This document shows positions 8,823 through 19,545 of a stretch of 64,000 bases of DNA, piece after piece. Location: NCBI GenBank assembly GCA_948144175.1, contig CANXME010002666.1, positions 62,001 through 126,000 of the forward strand. The letters are read 5' to 3'. Under the pieces are notes generated by a model. That model saw nothing but the letters and a program-made list of their open reading frames with translations. It was not told the DNA's origin and searched no databases. The position numbers were made by a program, and so were the translations under genes. The DNA comes from Closterium sp. NIES-65. Its lineage: Eukaryota; Streptophyta; Zygnematophyceae; Desmidiales; Closteriaceae. How positions within the stretch are numbered: position 1 is the stretch's first letter; each line of letters begins with the position of its first letter.

Positions 8823-10945
8823 GAGTGCAATGCTGGTCCGTTGTGTGCGGTCATTGGTGGTGCTGAGTGCCCGTGAGCGGTGACACGCGGTGATGAGCGC
8901 TGATTAGGTTGGGAGCGGTGTCGAGTGGCTGTGAGTGGCTCTCGGATATTCAGAGTGGCAGTGAGCAGCGCTGAGCTGTGACGAGTGGTGATGAGCGGCT
9001 CAGAGAGGTGCGGAGTGGTGATGAGCGGCTTTGAGCGGTGCCGAGTGGTGATGAGCGGCTGTGAGTGGTGCAGAGTGCTGCAGAGCGGTTCAGAGCAGCA
9101 GTGAGCGGTGCTGGGCCGTTGTGTGCGGTCATTGCTGGTGCTGAGCGCCCGTGGGTGGTGAGGAGTAGTGATGAGCCACTCTGAGAGGTGCCAAGTGGTG
9201 ATGAGCTGCTCTGAGCGGTGCCGAGTGCTGCAGAGCAGTTCAGAGCAGCAGTGAGTGGTGATGGGTCGTTGTGTGCGATGATTGGTGGTGCTGAGCGCCC
9301 GTGAGCGGTGACGAGAAGTGATGAGCCACTCAGAGAGGTGCCGAGTGGTTATGAGCGGCTCTGAGCGGTGCCGAGTACTGCAACAAGGTTCAGAGCGGCA
9401 ATGAGAAGTATTGGGCCTTTGTGTGCGGTCATGGTGGTGCTGAGCGCCCGTGAGTGGTGACGAGCGGTGACGAGGGGTGATGAGCGACTAAGAGAGGTGT
9501 CCAGTGGTGATGAGCGGCTCTGAGGCGTGCCGAGTGCTGTAGAGTGGTACAGAGCGGCAGTGAGCGGTGCTGGGCCATTGTGTGCGGTCATTGGTGGTGC
9601 TGAGCGCCCGTGAGTGGTGACGAGCGGTGACGAACAGTGACGAGCTTCTCAGAGAGGTGCCGAGTGGTGATGAGCGGCTCCGAGCGGTGCGGAGTTCTGC
9701 AGCGCGGTTCAGAACGGCAGTGAGAGGTGTTGGGCCTTTGTGTGCGGTCATTGGTGGTGCTGAGCGCCCGTGAGTGGTGATGAGCGGTGACTAGTGGTGA
9801 TGAGCAACAGAGAGAGGTGTCGAGTGGTGATGAGCGGATCTGAGCGGTGCCAAGTGCTGCAGAGTGGTTCAGAGCGGCAGTGAGCGGTGGGTGCTGGGCT
9901 GAGCTGTTGTGTGTGGTCATTGGTGGTGCTGAGTGCCGGTGAGTGGTGACGAGCTGTGACGAGTGGTGATGAGCGGCTCAGAGAGGTGCGGAGTGGTGAT
10001 GAGCGGCTTTGAGCGGTGCCGAGTGGTGATGAGCGGCTGTGAGTGGTGCAGAGTGCTGCAGAGCGGTTCAGAGCAGCAGTGAGCGGTGCTGGGCCGTTGT
10101 GTGCGGTCATTGCTGGTGCTGAGCGCCCGTGGGTGGTGAGGAGTAGTGATGAGCCACTCTGAGAGGTGCCAAGTGGTGATGAGCTGCTCTGAGCGGTGCC
10201 GAGTGCTGCAGAGCAGTTCAGAGCAGCAGTGAGTGGTGATGGGTCGTTGTGTGCGATGATTGGTGGTGCTGAGCGCCCGTGAGCGGTGACGAGAAGTGAT
10301 GAGCCACTCAGAGAGGTGCCGAGTGGTTATGAGCGGCTCTGAGCGGTGCCGAGTACTGCAACAAGGTTCAGAGCGGCAATGAGAAGTATTGGGCCTTTGT
10401 GTGCGGTCATGGTGGTGCTGAGCGCCCGTGAGTGGTGACGAGCGGTGACGAGGGGTGATGAGCGACTAAGAGAGGTGTCCAGTGGTGATGAGCGGCTCTG
10501 AGGCGTGCCGAGTGCTGTAGAGTGGTACAGAGCGGCAGTGAGCGGTGCTGGGCCATTGTGTGCGGTCATTGGTGGTGCTGAGCGCCCGTGAGTGGTGACG
10601 AGCGGTGACGAACAGTGACGAGCTTCTCAGAGAGGTGCCGAGTGGTGATGAGCGGCTCCGAGCGGTGCGGAGTTCTGCAGCGCGGTTCAGAACGGCAGTG
10701 AGAGGTGTTGGGCCTTTGTGTGCGGTCATTGGTGGTGCTGAGCGCCCGTGAGTGGTGATGAGCGGTGACTAGTGGTGATGAGCAACAGAGAGAGGTGTCG
10801 AGTGGTGATGAGCGGATCTGAGCGGTGCCAAGTGCTGCAGAGTGGTTCAGAGCGGCAGTGAGCGGTGGGTGCTGGGCTGTTCTGTTGTGTGTGGTCATTG
10901 GTGGTGCTGAGTGCCCGTGAGTGGTGACGAGTGGTGATGAACGGT
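8823..10945 (+). repeat. 978-bp higher-order repeat built of GAGCGGTG-type units
   Basis: Short degenerate units (GTGATGAGCGGCTCTGAGCG, GTGTGCGGTCATTGGTGGTG, CTGAGCGCCCGTGAGTGGTG) are organised into a longer period. The segment at 9349-9591 recurs essentially unchanged at 10327-10569, giving a 978-bp period and about two higher-order copies. In unit B the region is at 37496-39618. Small minus-strand ORFs are repeat shadows. Confidence 0.85.
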
Positions 10946-11001
10946 GTAGTCTGACTAAGGTGTGACGTTGATGTCTGTCTCCCGCCTCTCGACTATTGCA
11001 G

Positions 11002-11111
11002 ACAAGGATGCCTTGAGCATCACGGAAATGGTTGTGAGGACTATACAACACTGGTGGTCGTGCTTGTCTGGTGCTTCTGAACCATTCGTGCCATCCCAGC
11101 GATCAAGATAG
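11002..11111 (+). CDS. Possible terminal exon of an unrecognised gene
   Basis: A pyrimidine-rich stretch with GACTATTGCAG precedes an open frame reading KDALSITEMVVRTIQHWW and ending at TAG 11109-11111. AATAAA follows at 11223-11228. The composition is more protein-like than the surrounding satellites. No upstream exon can be identified in the 978-bp repeat to its left, so this may be a relic. Copy B is at 39675-39784. I do not recognise a family. Confidence 0.22.
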
Positions 11112-11559
11112 GTTCAGCGTGTTTCATTTCTTCTCATAACATCCTCTTGTATCAGTTTCTTGTACGGTACAGCGTGCGAAAGCACTGGAGACAAAACATT
11201 GTGAATTTCAGCCCCGGTGCCAAATAAACCCTTCGGGCTGCTGTTGCTGCTTTTCCTTGCTGTGCTGGTGTTTCTTCTACTGTTGCTTCTGCAGCACTTG
11301 TGGCGCTGGGTGTGTTGACCAGCAGGGACGATTGCAGCAGCCAGGCTGCGTGAAAGTCCTAGCCAGGTTCCTCCCCAGAATGCCCACGCGACCTGCGGCG
11401 GACACAAAGGGGCGAGGGAGGGGGGGAAGGAACGAGGCGGAGGACTGGATGATTGGGGAGAAGGCGCGGGGGCTGCAAAGCAGCGAGCAGCAGCAGCACA
11501 AGCAACACCATCGGCAGCAACAGCAGGGAAGCAGTAGCAAGCAGTGACATCAGAGCTGC
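11112..11559. other. Spacer segment with AATAAA and a Gln-rich short ORF
   Basis: It contains AATAAA at 11223-11228 and a plus-strand frame from ATG 11380 to TGA 11547 (55 codons). That frame begins MPTRPAADTKGRGRG and becomes Gln/His-rich as it enters CAG-rich sequence leading to the 29-bp satellite. No known domain is seen. Copy B is at 39785-40232. Confidence 0.3.
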
Positions 11560-14500
11560 AGCAAGCAGTGACGGCAGCAGCAGTAGAAAGCAAGCAGTGA
11601 TGGCAGCAGCAGTAGCAAGCAAGCAGTGATGGCAGCAGCAGTAGAAAGCAAGCAGTGATGGCAGCAGCAGTACAAGCAAGCAGTGACGGCAGCAGCAGTA
11701 GCAAACGAGCAGTGATGGCAGCAGCAGTAGCAAGCAAGCAGTGATGGCAGCAGCAGTAGCAAGCAAGCAGTGAAGGCAGCAGCAGTAGCAAGCAAGCAGT
11801 GACGGCAGCAGCAGTAGAAAGCAAGCAGTGATGGCAGCAGCAGTAGAAAGCAAGCAGTGATGGCAGCAGCAGTAGAAAGCAAGCAGTGACGGCAGCAGCA
11901 GTAGAAAGCAAGCAGTGATGGCAGCAGCAGTAGCAAGCAAGCAGTGACGGCAGCAGCAGTAGCAAGCAAGCAGTGATGGCAGCAGCAGTAGCAAGCAAGC
12001 AGTGACGGCAGCAGCAGTAGCAAGCAAGCAGTGATGGCAGCAGCAGTAGCAAGCAAGCAGTGATGGCAGCAGCAGTAGCAAGCAAGCAGTGAAGGCAGCA
12101 GCAGTAGAAAGCAAGCAGTGACGGCAGCAGCAGTAGAAAGCAAGCAGTGACGGCAGCAGCAGTAGAAAGCAAGCAGTGATGGCAGCAGCAGTAGCAAGCA
12201 AGCAGTGACGGCAGCAGCAGTAGCAAGCAAGCAGTGATGGCAGCAGCAGTAGCAAGCAAGCAGTGATGGCAGCAGCAGTAGCAAGCAAGCAGTGAAGGCG
12301 GCAGCAGTAGCAAGCAAGCAGTGACGGCAGCAGCAGTAGAAAGCAAGCAGTGATGGCAGCAGCAGTAGAAAGCAAGCAGTGATGGCAGCAGCAGTAGCAA
12401 GCAAGCAGTGATGGCAGCAGCAGTAGCAAGCAAGCAGTGATGGCAGCAGCAGTAGCAAGCAAGCAGTGATGGCAGCAGCAGTAGCAAGCAAGCAGTGATG
12501 GCAGCAGCAGTAGCAAGCAAGCAGTGATGACAGCAGCAGTAGCAAGCAAGCAGTGATGGCAGCAGCAGTAGCAAGCAAGCAGTTATGGCAGCAGCAGTAG
12601 CAAGCAAGCAGTGATGGCAGCAGCAGTAGCAAGCAAGCAGTGATGGCAGCAGCAGTAGCAAGCAAGCAGTGAAGGCAGCAGCAGTAGCAAGCAAGCAGTG
12701 ACGGCAGCAGCAGTAGCAAACAAGCAGTGAAGGCAGCAGCAGTAGCAAGCAAGCAGTGACGGCAGCAGCAGTAGAAAGCAAGCAGTGATGGCAGCAGCAG
12801 TAGAAAGCAAGCAGTGATGGCAGCAGCAGTAGCAAGCAAGCAGTGATGGCAGCAGCAGTAGCAAGCAAGCAGTGATGGCAGCAGCAGTAGCAAGCAAGCA
12901 GTGATGGCAGCAGCAGTAGCAAGCAAGCAGTGATGGCAGCAGCAGTAGCAAGCAAGCAGTGATGGCAGCAGCAGTAGCAAACAAGCAGTGATGGCAGCAG
13001 CAGTAGAAAGCAAGCAGTGATGGCAGCAGCAGTAGCAAGCAAGCAGTGATGGCAGCAGCAGTAGCAAGCAAGCAGTGATGGCAGCAGCAGTAGCAAGCAA
13101 GCAGTGATGGCAGCAGCAGTAGCAAGCAAGCAGTGACGGCAGCAGCAGTAGCAAACGAGCAGTGATGGCAGCAGCAGTAGCAAGCAAGCAGTGATGGCAG
13201 CAGCAGTAGCAAGCAAGCAGTGAAGGCAGCAGCAGTAGCAAGCAAGCAGTGACGGCAGCAGCAGTAGAAAGCAAGCAGTGACGGCAGCAGCAGTAGCAAG
13301 CAAGCAGTGACGGCAGCAACAGTAGCAAGCAAGCAGTGATGGCAGCAGCAGTAGCAAGCAAGCAGTGACGGCAGCAGCAGTAGCAAGCAAGCAGAGATGG
13401 CAGCAGCAGTAGCAAGCAAGCAGTGATGGCAGCAGCAGTAGCAAGCAAGCAGTGAAGGCAGCAGCAGTAGAAAGCAAGCAGTGACGGCAGCAGCAGTAGA
13501 AAGCAAGCAGTGACGGCAGCAGCAGTAGCAAGCAAGCAGTGATGGCAGCAGCAGTAGCAAGCAAGCTGTGATGGCAGCAGCAGTAGCAAGCAAGCAGTGA
13601 TGGCAGGAGCAGTAGCAAGCAAGCAGTGATGGCAGCAGCAGTAGCAAGCAAGCAGTGATGGCAGCAGCAGTAGCAAGCAAGCATTGATGGCAGCAGCAGT
13701 AGCAAGCAAGCAGTGATGGCAGCAGCAGTAGCAAGCAAGCAGTGATGGCAGCAGCAGTAGCAAGCAAGCAGTGATGGCAGCAGCAGTAGCAAGCAAGCAG
13801 TGAAGGCAGCAGCAGTAGCAAGCAAGCAGTGACGGCAGCAGCAGTAGCAAACAAGCAGTGAAGGCAGCAGCAGTAGCAAGCAAGCAGTGACGGCAGCAGC
13901 AGTAGAAAGCAAGCAGTGATGGCAGCAGCAGTAGAAAGCAAGCAGTGATGGCAGCAGCAGTAGCAAGCAAGCAGTGATGGCAGCAGCAGTAGCAAGCAAG
14001 CAGTGATGGCAGCAGCAGTAGCAAGCAAGCAGTGATGGCAGCAGCAGTAGCAAGCAAGCAGTGACGGCAGCAGCAGTAGCAAACAAGCAGTGATGGCAGC
14101 AGCAGTAGAAAGCAAGCAGTGATGGCAGCAGCAGTAGCAAGCAAGCAGTGATGGCAGCAGCAGTAGCAAGCAAGCAGTGATGGCAGCAGCAGTAGCAAGC
14201 AAGCAGTGATGGCAGCAGCAGTAGCAAGCAAGCAGTGACGGCAGCAGCAGTAGCAAACAAGCAGTGATGGCAGCAGCAGTAGAAAGCAAGCAGTGATGGC
14301 AGCAGCAGTAGCAAGCAAGCAGTGATGGCAGCAGCAGTAGCAAGCAAGCAGTGATGGCAGCAGCAGTAGCAAGCAAGCAGTGATGGCAGCAGCAGTAGAA
14401 AGCAAGCAGTGATGGCAGCAGCAGTAGCAAGCAAGCAGTGATGGCAGCAGCAGTAGCAAGCAAGCAGTGACGGCAGCAGCAGTAGCAAACGAGCAGTGAT

Positions 14501-16355
14501 GGCAGCAGCAGTAGCAAGCAAGCAGTGATGGCAGCAGCAGTAGCAAGCAAGCAGTGAAGGCAGCAGCAGTAGCAAGCAAGCAGTGACGGCAGCAGCAGTA
14601 GAAAGCAAGCAGTGATGGCAGCAGCAGTAGAAAGCAAGCAGTGATGGCAGCAGCAGTAGAAAGCAAGCAGTGACGGCAGCAGCAGTAGAAAGCAAGCAGT
14701 GACGGCAGCAGCAGTAGCAAGCAAGCAGTGATGGCAGCAGCAGTAGCAAGCAAGCAGTGATGGCAGCAGCAGTAGCAAGCAAGCAGTGATGGCAGCAGCA
14801 GTAGCAAGCAAGCAGTGACGGCAGCAGCAGTAGAAATCAAGCAGTGATGGCAGCAGCAGTAGAAAGCAAGCAGTGACGGCAGCAGCAGTAGAAAGCAAGC
14901 AGTGACGGCAGCAGCAGTAGCAAGCAAGCAGTGATGGCAGCAGCAGTAGAAAGCAAGCAGTGACGGCAGCAGCAGTAGCAAACGAGCAGTGATGGCAGCA
15001 GCAGTAGCAAGCAAGCAGTGATGGCAGCAGCAGTAGCAAGCAAGCAGTGATGGCAGCAGCAGTAGCAAGCAAGCAGTGATGGCAGCAGCAGTAGCAAGCA
15101 AGCAGTGATGGCAGCAGCAGTAGCAAGCAAGCAGTGATGGCAGCAGCAGTAGCAAGCAAGCAGTGATGGCAGCAGCAGTAGCAAGCAAGCAGTGATGGCA
15201 GCAGCAGTAGCAAGCAAGCAGTGATGGCAGCAGCAGTAGCAAGCAAGCAGTGATGGCAGCAGCAGTAGCAAGCAAGCAGTGATGGCAGCAGCAGTAGCAA
15301 GCAAGCAGTGATGGCAGCAGCAGTAGCAAGCAAGCAGTGATGGCAGCAGCAGTAGCAAGCAAGCAGTGATGGCAGCAGCAGTAGCAAGCAAGCAGTGATG
15401 GCAGCAGCAGTAGCAAGCAAGCAGTGATGGCAGCAGCAGTAGCAAGCAAGCAGTGATGGCAGCAGCAGTAGCAAGCAAGCAGTGATGGCAGCAGCAGTAG
15501 CAAGCAAGCAGTGATGGCAGCAGCAGTAGCAAGCAAGCAGTGATGGCAGCAGCAGTAGCAAGCAAGCAGTGATGGCAGCAGCAGTAGCAAGCAAGCAGTG
15601 ATGGCAGCAGCAGTAGCAAGCAAGCAGTGATGGCAGCAGCAGTAGCAAGCAAGCAGTGAAGGCAGCAGCAGTAGCAAGCAAGCAGTGACGGCAGCAGCAG
15701 TAGCAAACAAGCAGTGAAGGCAGCAGCAGTAGCAAGCAAGCAGTGACGGCAGCAGCAGTAGAAAGCAAGCAGTGATGGCAGCAGCAGTAGAAAGCAAGCA
15801 GTGATGGCAGCAGCAGTAGAAAGCAAGCAGTGATGGCAGCAGCAGTAGCAAACAAGCAGTGATGGCAGCAGCAGTAGCAAGCAAGCAGTGATGGCAGCAG
15901 CAGTAGCAAGCAAGCAGTGATGGCAGCAGCAGTAGCAAACAAGCAGTGATGGCAGCAGCAGTAGAAAGCAAGCAGTGACGGCAGCAGCAGTAGCAAGCAA
16001 GCAGTGATGGCAGCAGCAGTAGCAAGCAAGCAGTGATGGCAGCAGCAGTAGCAAGCAAGCAGTGATGGCAGCAGCAGTAGAAAGCAAGCAGTGATGGCAG
16101 CAGCAGTAGAAAGCAAGCAGTGATGGCAGCAGCAGTAGCAAGCAAGCAGTGATGGCAGCAGCAGTAGCAAGCAAGCAGTGATGGCAGCACAGTAGAAAGC
16201 AAGCAGTGATGGCAGCAGTAGTAGCAAGCAAGCAGTGATGGCAGCACAGTAGAAAGCAAGCAGTGATGGCAGCAGCAATAGAAAGCAAGCAGTGATGGCA
16301 GCAGTAGTAGCAAGCAAGCAGTGACGGCAGCAGTAGTAGCAAGCAAGCAGTGACG
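11560..16355 (+). repeat. 4.8-kb 29-bp satellite
   Basis: About 165 units of GATGGCAGCAGCAGTAGCAA plus GCAAGCAGT, with recurrent point variants: GACGG/GATGG/GAAGG, GTAGAAAGC/GTAGCAAGC and AAACGAGC. Twenty-nine is not a multiple of three and the reverse complement lacks stops in every frame. Minus-strand ORFs of over 1200 and 1780 codons therefore appear, cycling through LLLLLPSLLACYCCCHHC. They are artefacts. Copy B is at 40233-45028 and looks the same. Confidence 0.95.
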
Positions 16356-19300
16356 GACCGACCAGAAGCAACAGCAGCAAACAGCCCCAACAGAAGCAAC
16401 AGCAGCAGAAGGGTGTGTTTTAACATGACCAAACTGCATAGGGAAGGGAGAGAGGGGAAAGGTTTGGATAGCGAGGGGTGAGTGGACCCCGTGACGGGAG
16501 GGAGCAAGGGAAGTGAGGAGTGGGCAGCGGTTGCGAGCCCAGGAGCAAGGGAAGGTAAAGGCCGAAACACATTGGGTGGTGCTTTTCAGTCTTAGTTGAC
16601 GCTGCATCCACACAGATACCCATAGCCTGGTGCTTTGCTGCCATGCCATCATGATGGCCACCAGCCAGTCCAGCACTCGCATGATGAAGCATGAGAAGCT
16701 GGTGATTTCTGCCATGCTCTCCAATCCTAAGTCGTTTTGAACAAGCAGCGGCAGTAGCAACGTAGCAACGCGAGAGGACGGGCCGCGGTGACGAACGAGA
16801 GGCGTGATTTTCTCAGCGCGCGCGCTTCTTGGCAGCCTCGCTTGCCGCCTGCTCCGCTGAGCCCGACAAGAACGGCACGCATGACATTTCACCTAGTTTG
16901 AAACTAATGGCGGTAATTTAAACGACCGCGAAAGGCTCCCGTCGAACGAGGATTTAAACCACGCCGCTAAGCCCAGGCCGTCGTCTGGCGGTGGCTGTCG
17001 TAACCATTTCGCATGCATAGGATCACGTTCATTATTAACGCAAGATTTGTACGACTACTACTTACTAATACTGGTGCTACTACCGCTGTCGACGGTGTGT
17101 GATGAGTGTGATTAGCGGAAGTCGGTGCCTTTTCAGAGAACGAGAAAGCGGGCTTTGAATGATACTATTATCTACTACTAGCTAATACGACGAAGTGCTA
17201 CTGCTACTAGCGACGGTGGTGCGATAAAGCTGATGTGGGGGAGGGGGTCGGCTCCTCAGCGGAAAGGATAAGTGTGGATGGATCTGAGGCAGCGTTTGCT
17301 CCCTCTTTTGTTTCTGAAACCCTGACTCGGTGCACACGGTTCAGAACGGTAAAACATTTTTCCAAGTGTTTTAGGCGCGCGCACTGTGTTAATCGTGAAA
17401 TTTTCTGTAGACAGACACATGTACCGCGCCCTGAATCTCGTAATCCCTTCTGAAGCTCGCGAATCGTGAACCGTCAGATTGCAGCAGACGACCACCCGTG
17501 CTCGCAAATCAGCAGGGGTGCGAGTGGTGGGAGGGATACAGTTCACTCTGTACACTTGGGAAGGTGAGGGTGTGTGAAAATGATGTGGCACGATCCAGGC
17601 CGTTGAAAATTTTGGTCTGTATTCAGCAGTGAAATCCGCATTGGCCTGCTGAAGTCTTGCTCCAGCATTCCACGAATGGGGGAGTGTGGTGGGGACCTTT
17701 GGATACCATTCTTTTTGCTCAAACATTTTCCCTAAACCGCTGTGTAACGTACCGAAACCCCTGAATATCGATTTTCGTGTCGGTGCGTTGCCATGCCAGC
17801 AAATAGTGACGTTTGATCAACCCACCTGGTGCTCGCCCAGCCTTTGGTTTCTGGGCGGAACCAGCCTTTGGTTTGTACTGTAGACGGCTTGGATGTAAAT
17901 ATATGCCGTCACAGCACCGTCTGGTGTTTTGCATCCCAGGGTTTTTTTTCGCCACTCCTTGCATTTTTAAGCACGAGATTTGGCCCCTTCCCAACTCCAC
18001 CCTCAAGCCTTTTCGTTCTCTGGGCGGAAGGCGAGCCTCAAGCTCAGCAGCAGGTTCAAAAACAAAACGAATGGGCATGGGTTTTTGCGCTTGGGGTGGG
18101 TTGCCAGCGTAGGCGCTTACGACTGCTGGGCAATGCAGGTGTGCCCGAACTGTAGCGAGTGTCCGCCACCCAGCCCAACCCCTCCTACCCTGCTTGTTTC
18201 TTCACTGTACATGACGGCTAGGAACTGTTTGAGCTTGAAGCTCGACTCTGCACAAACAGGTGAACACTCCGTAGGGCGCGGTACATTCTCCCGCTTGAAG
18301 CATTTGTCGCGTATCGATTCACTCCGCTAGGCTAAACATTTTTGAAACAGTTTGACCGTTCTCAACTGAGAGATAAGAACTCGGGTTTCACAAACCACGT
18401 CTGCAATGAAACACTCCCCGAACTTGACCCCAGATTCACCACAACACTTCCACCAAAGCACCCGCTCACATCACCTTCATTGCGCCACCTAGCACCACCC
18501 CTCGCCAGCTCGTCGTAGTAGCACTAGTAGCACCAGTAAACTCGTAATGTAGGGTGTATGTATTTCGCACCAGTCCCTTGGCCACTCTGCAAAGCACGAT
18601 CGGTGTTTTGCTAAAACAAATTTTGTTTCGCCACTCTGCTTGCCTTTTGACTGAGATGACGCCCGAAAACTGAAGCTATTTGTTTAACCCGGTAGTGATT
18701 TCCACCCGGTAGGTCGACAAAGCAGATTCGCAAATCGTGAGTGTATTATTTCTCGCCTCATTTGTGACCTCACCCACCCAGCCGTACTCGCACTGTACTG
18801 CCGCAGTGCTCGTCGACGAGAAACGCCAAAACCTGATCGAGCCCGTCCTGTCTGTTCTGCGCAGACTGGATGGTTCGTGCGAGCTTCACAGAGGGCTGTG
18901 CTTGGTACAGTTGGGCAATGGGCAGTTCAACCCCAGGCGCAGTCCACGTGTCCCGTCGGCTGAGCCATTCCATTCAGCGCGCTTGGCTGAAACGGTCGAA
19001 AACGGTTACACAGTTTTCAACCGTGTGGAAAATATCGGTTCACAGAACAAAGGGAGCAAGCCAACGCTGCCTGCCAAGATCCGATTCCTTCGTTCACTAC
19101 AGTGATCCACCCTCTCACTTCAGCCTTATACCACCACCCACCCACCCTCCATAGCCCATCATTGTTAGTACGGTAGCAGTAGTATAATTGCACTAGTCGC
19201 TAGCAGAATTAGTAGTAGTATAGCAGGTACTAGTAGTACTTGTGGCACTTCGCGTCGACTCAGTCGCTACTATTATTGGTTCATTCGCGTAACTTAAACG

Positions 19301-19545
19301 CCAGCGTTTCCTATCGAGTATTTTGTGTCGCGCTGTTAGGTTTGTTTCCATGAGTTGGAAATTTAGGTTTCCGAAAACAAGGCGCCCTAGTACTAGCAGT
19401 AGCAGCGAGCAGTAGTAGTCGCAGCCCTTATTTGCCCGTTTGGACTGATATACGCGCTCATGTGGCGTTTCCTCGCTGTCGCTGATCTAATATACCTAAA
19501 GTGTCGCTCGTTAGCTCGCTGTCGCTGATCTAATATATCTAAATA
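16356..19545. other. Region upstream of CLPX copy B; promoter and 5' exon expected, none recognised
   Basis: Largely non-repetitive. TAG/CTA-rich microsatellite patches occur around 17055-17215 and 19160-19420. A conserved-looking open stretch is at about 18790-19100 (VLVDEKRQNLIEPVLSVLRRLDGS). The zinc-finger frame of CLPX has no ATG before its upstream stop (19540-19542), so a transit-peptide exon probably lies here. I cannot place it. The equivalent region before copy C is 45029-48218. Confidence 0.4.

Noticed and set aside
11560-16355. CRISPR-like array (regular short repeats)
   Set aside because: There are no unique spacers between repeats, the array is a plain tandem satellite, and the host is eukaryotic.
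11550-16892. 1780-codon minus-strand ORF and similar giant ORFs (also 40223-45565, 11114-14782, 12583-16380)
   Set aside because: They are produced by a 29-bp satellite lacking stops in all reverse frames. The protein is a 29-residue cycle with no domain, start context or splice logic.
18737-19105. 122-codon ORF with VLVDEKRQNLIEPVLSVLRRLDGS as a gene
   Set aside because: It starts at GTG with no ATG context and has no recognised family. It might be part of a 5' exon or UTR of CLPX, so it is only mentioned as a possibility.
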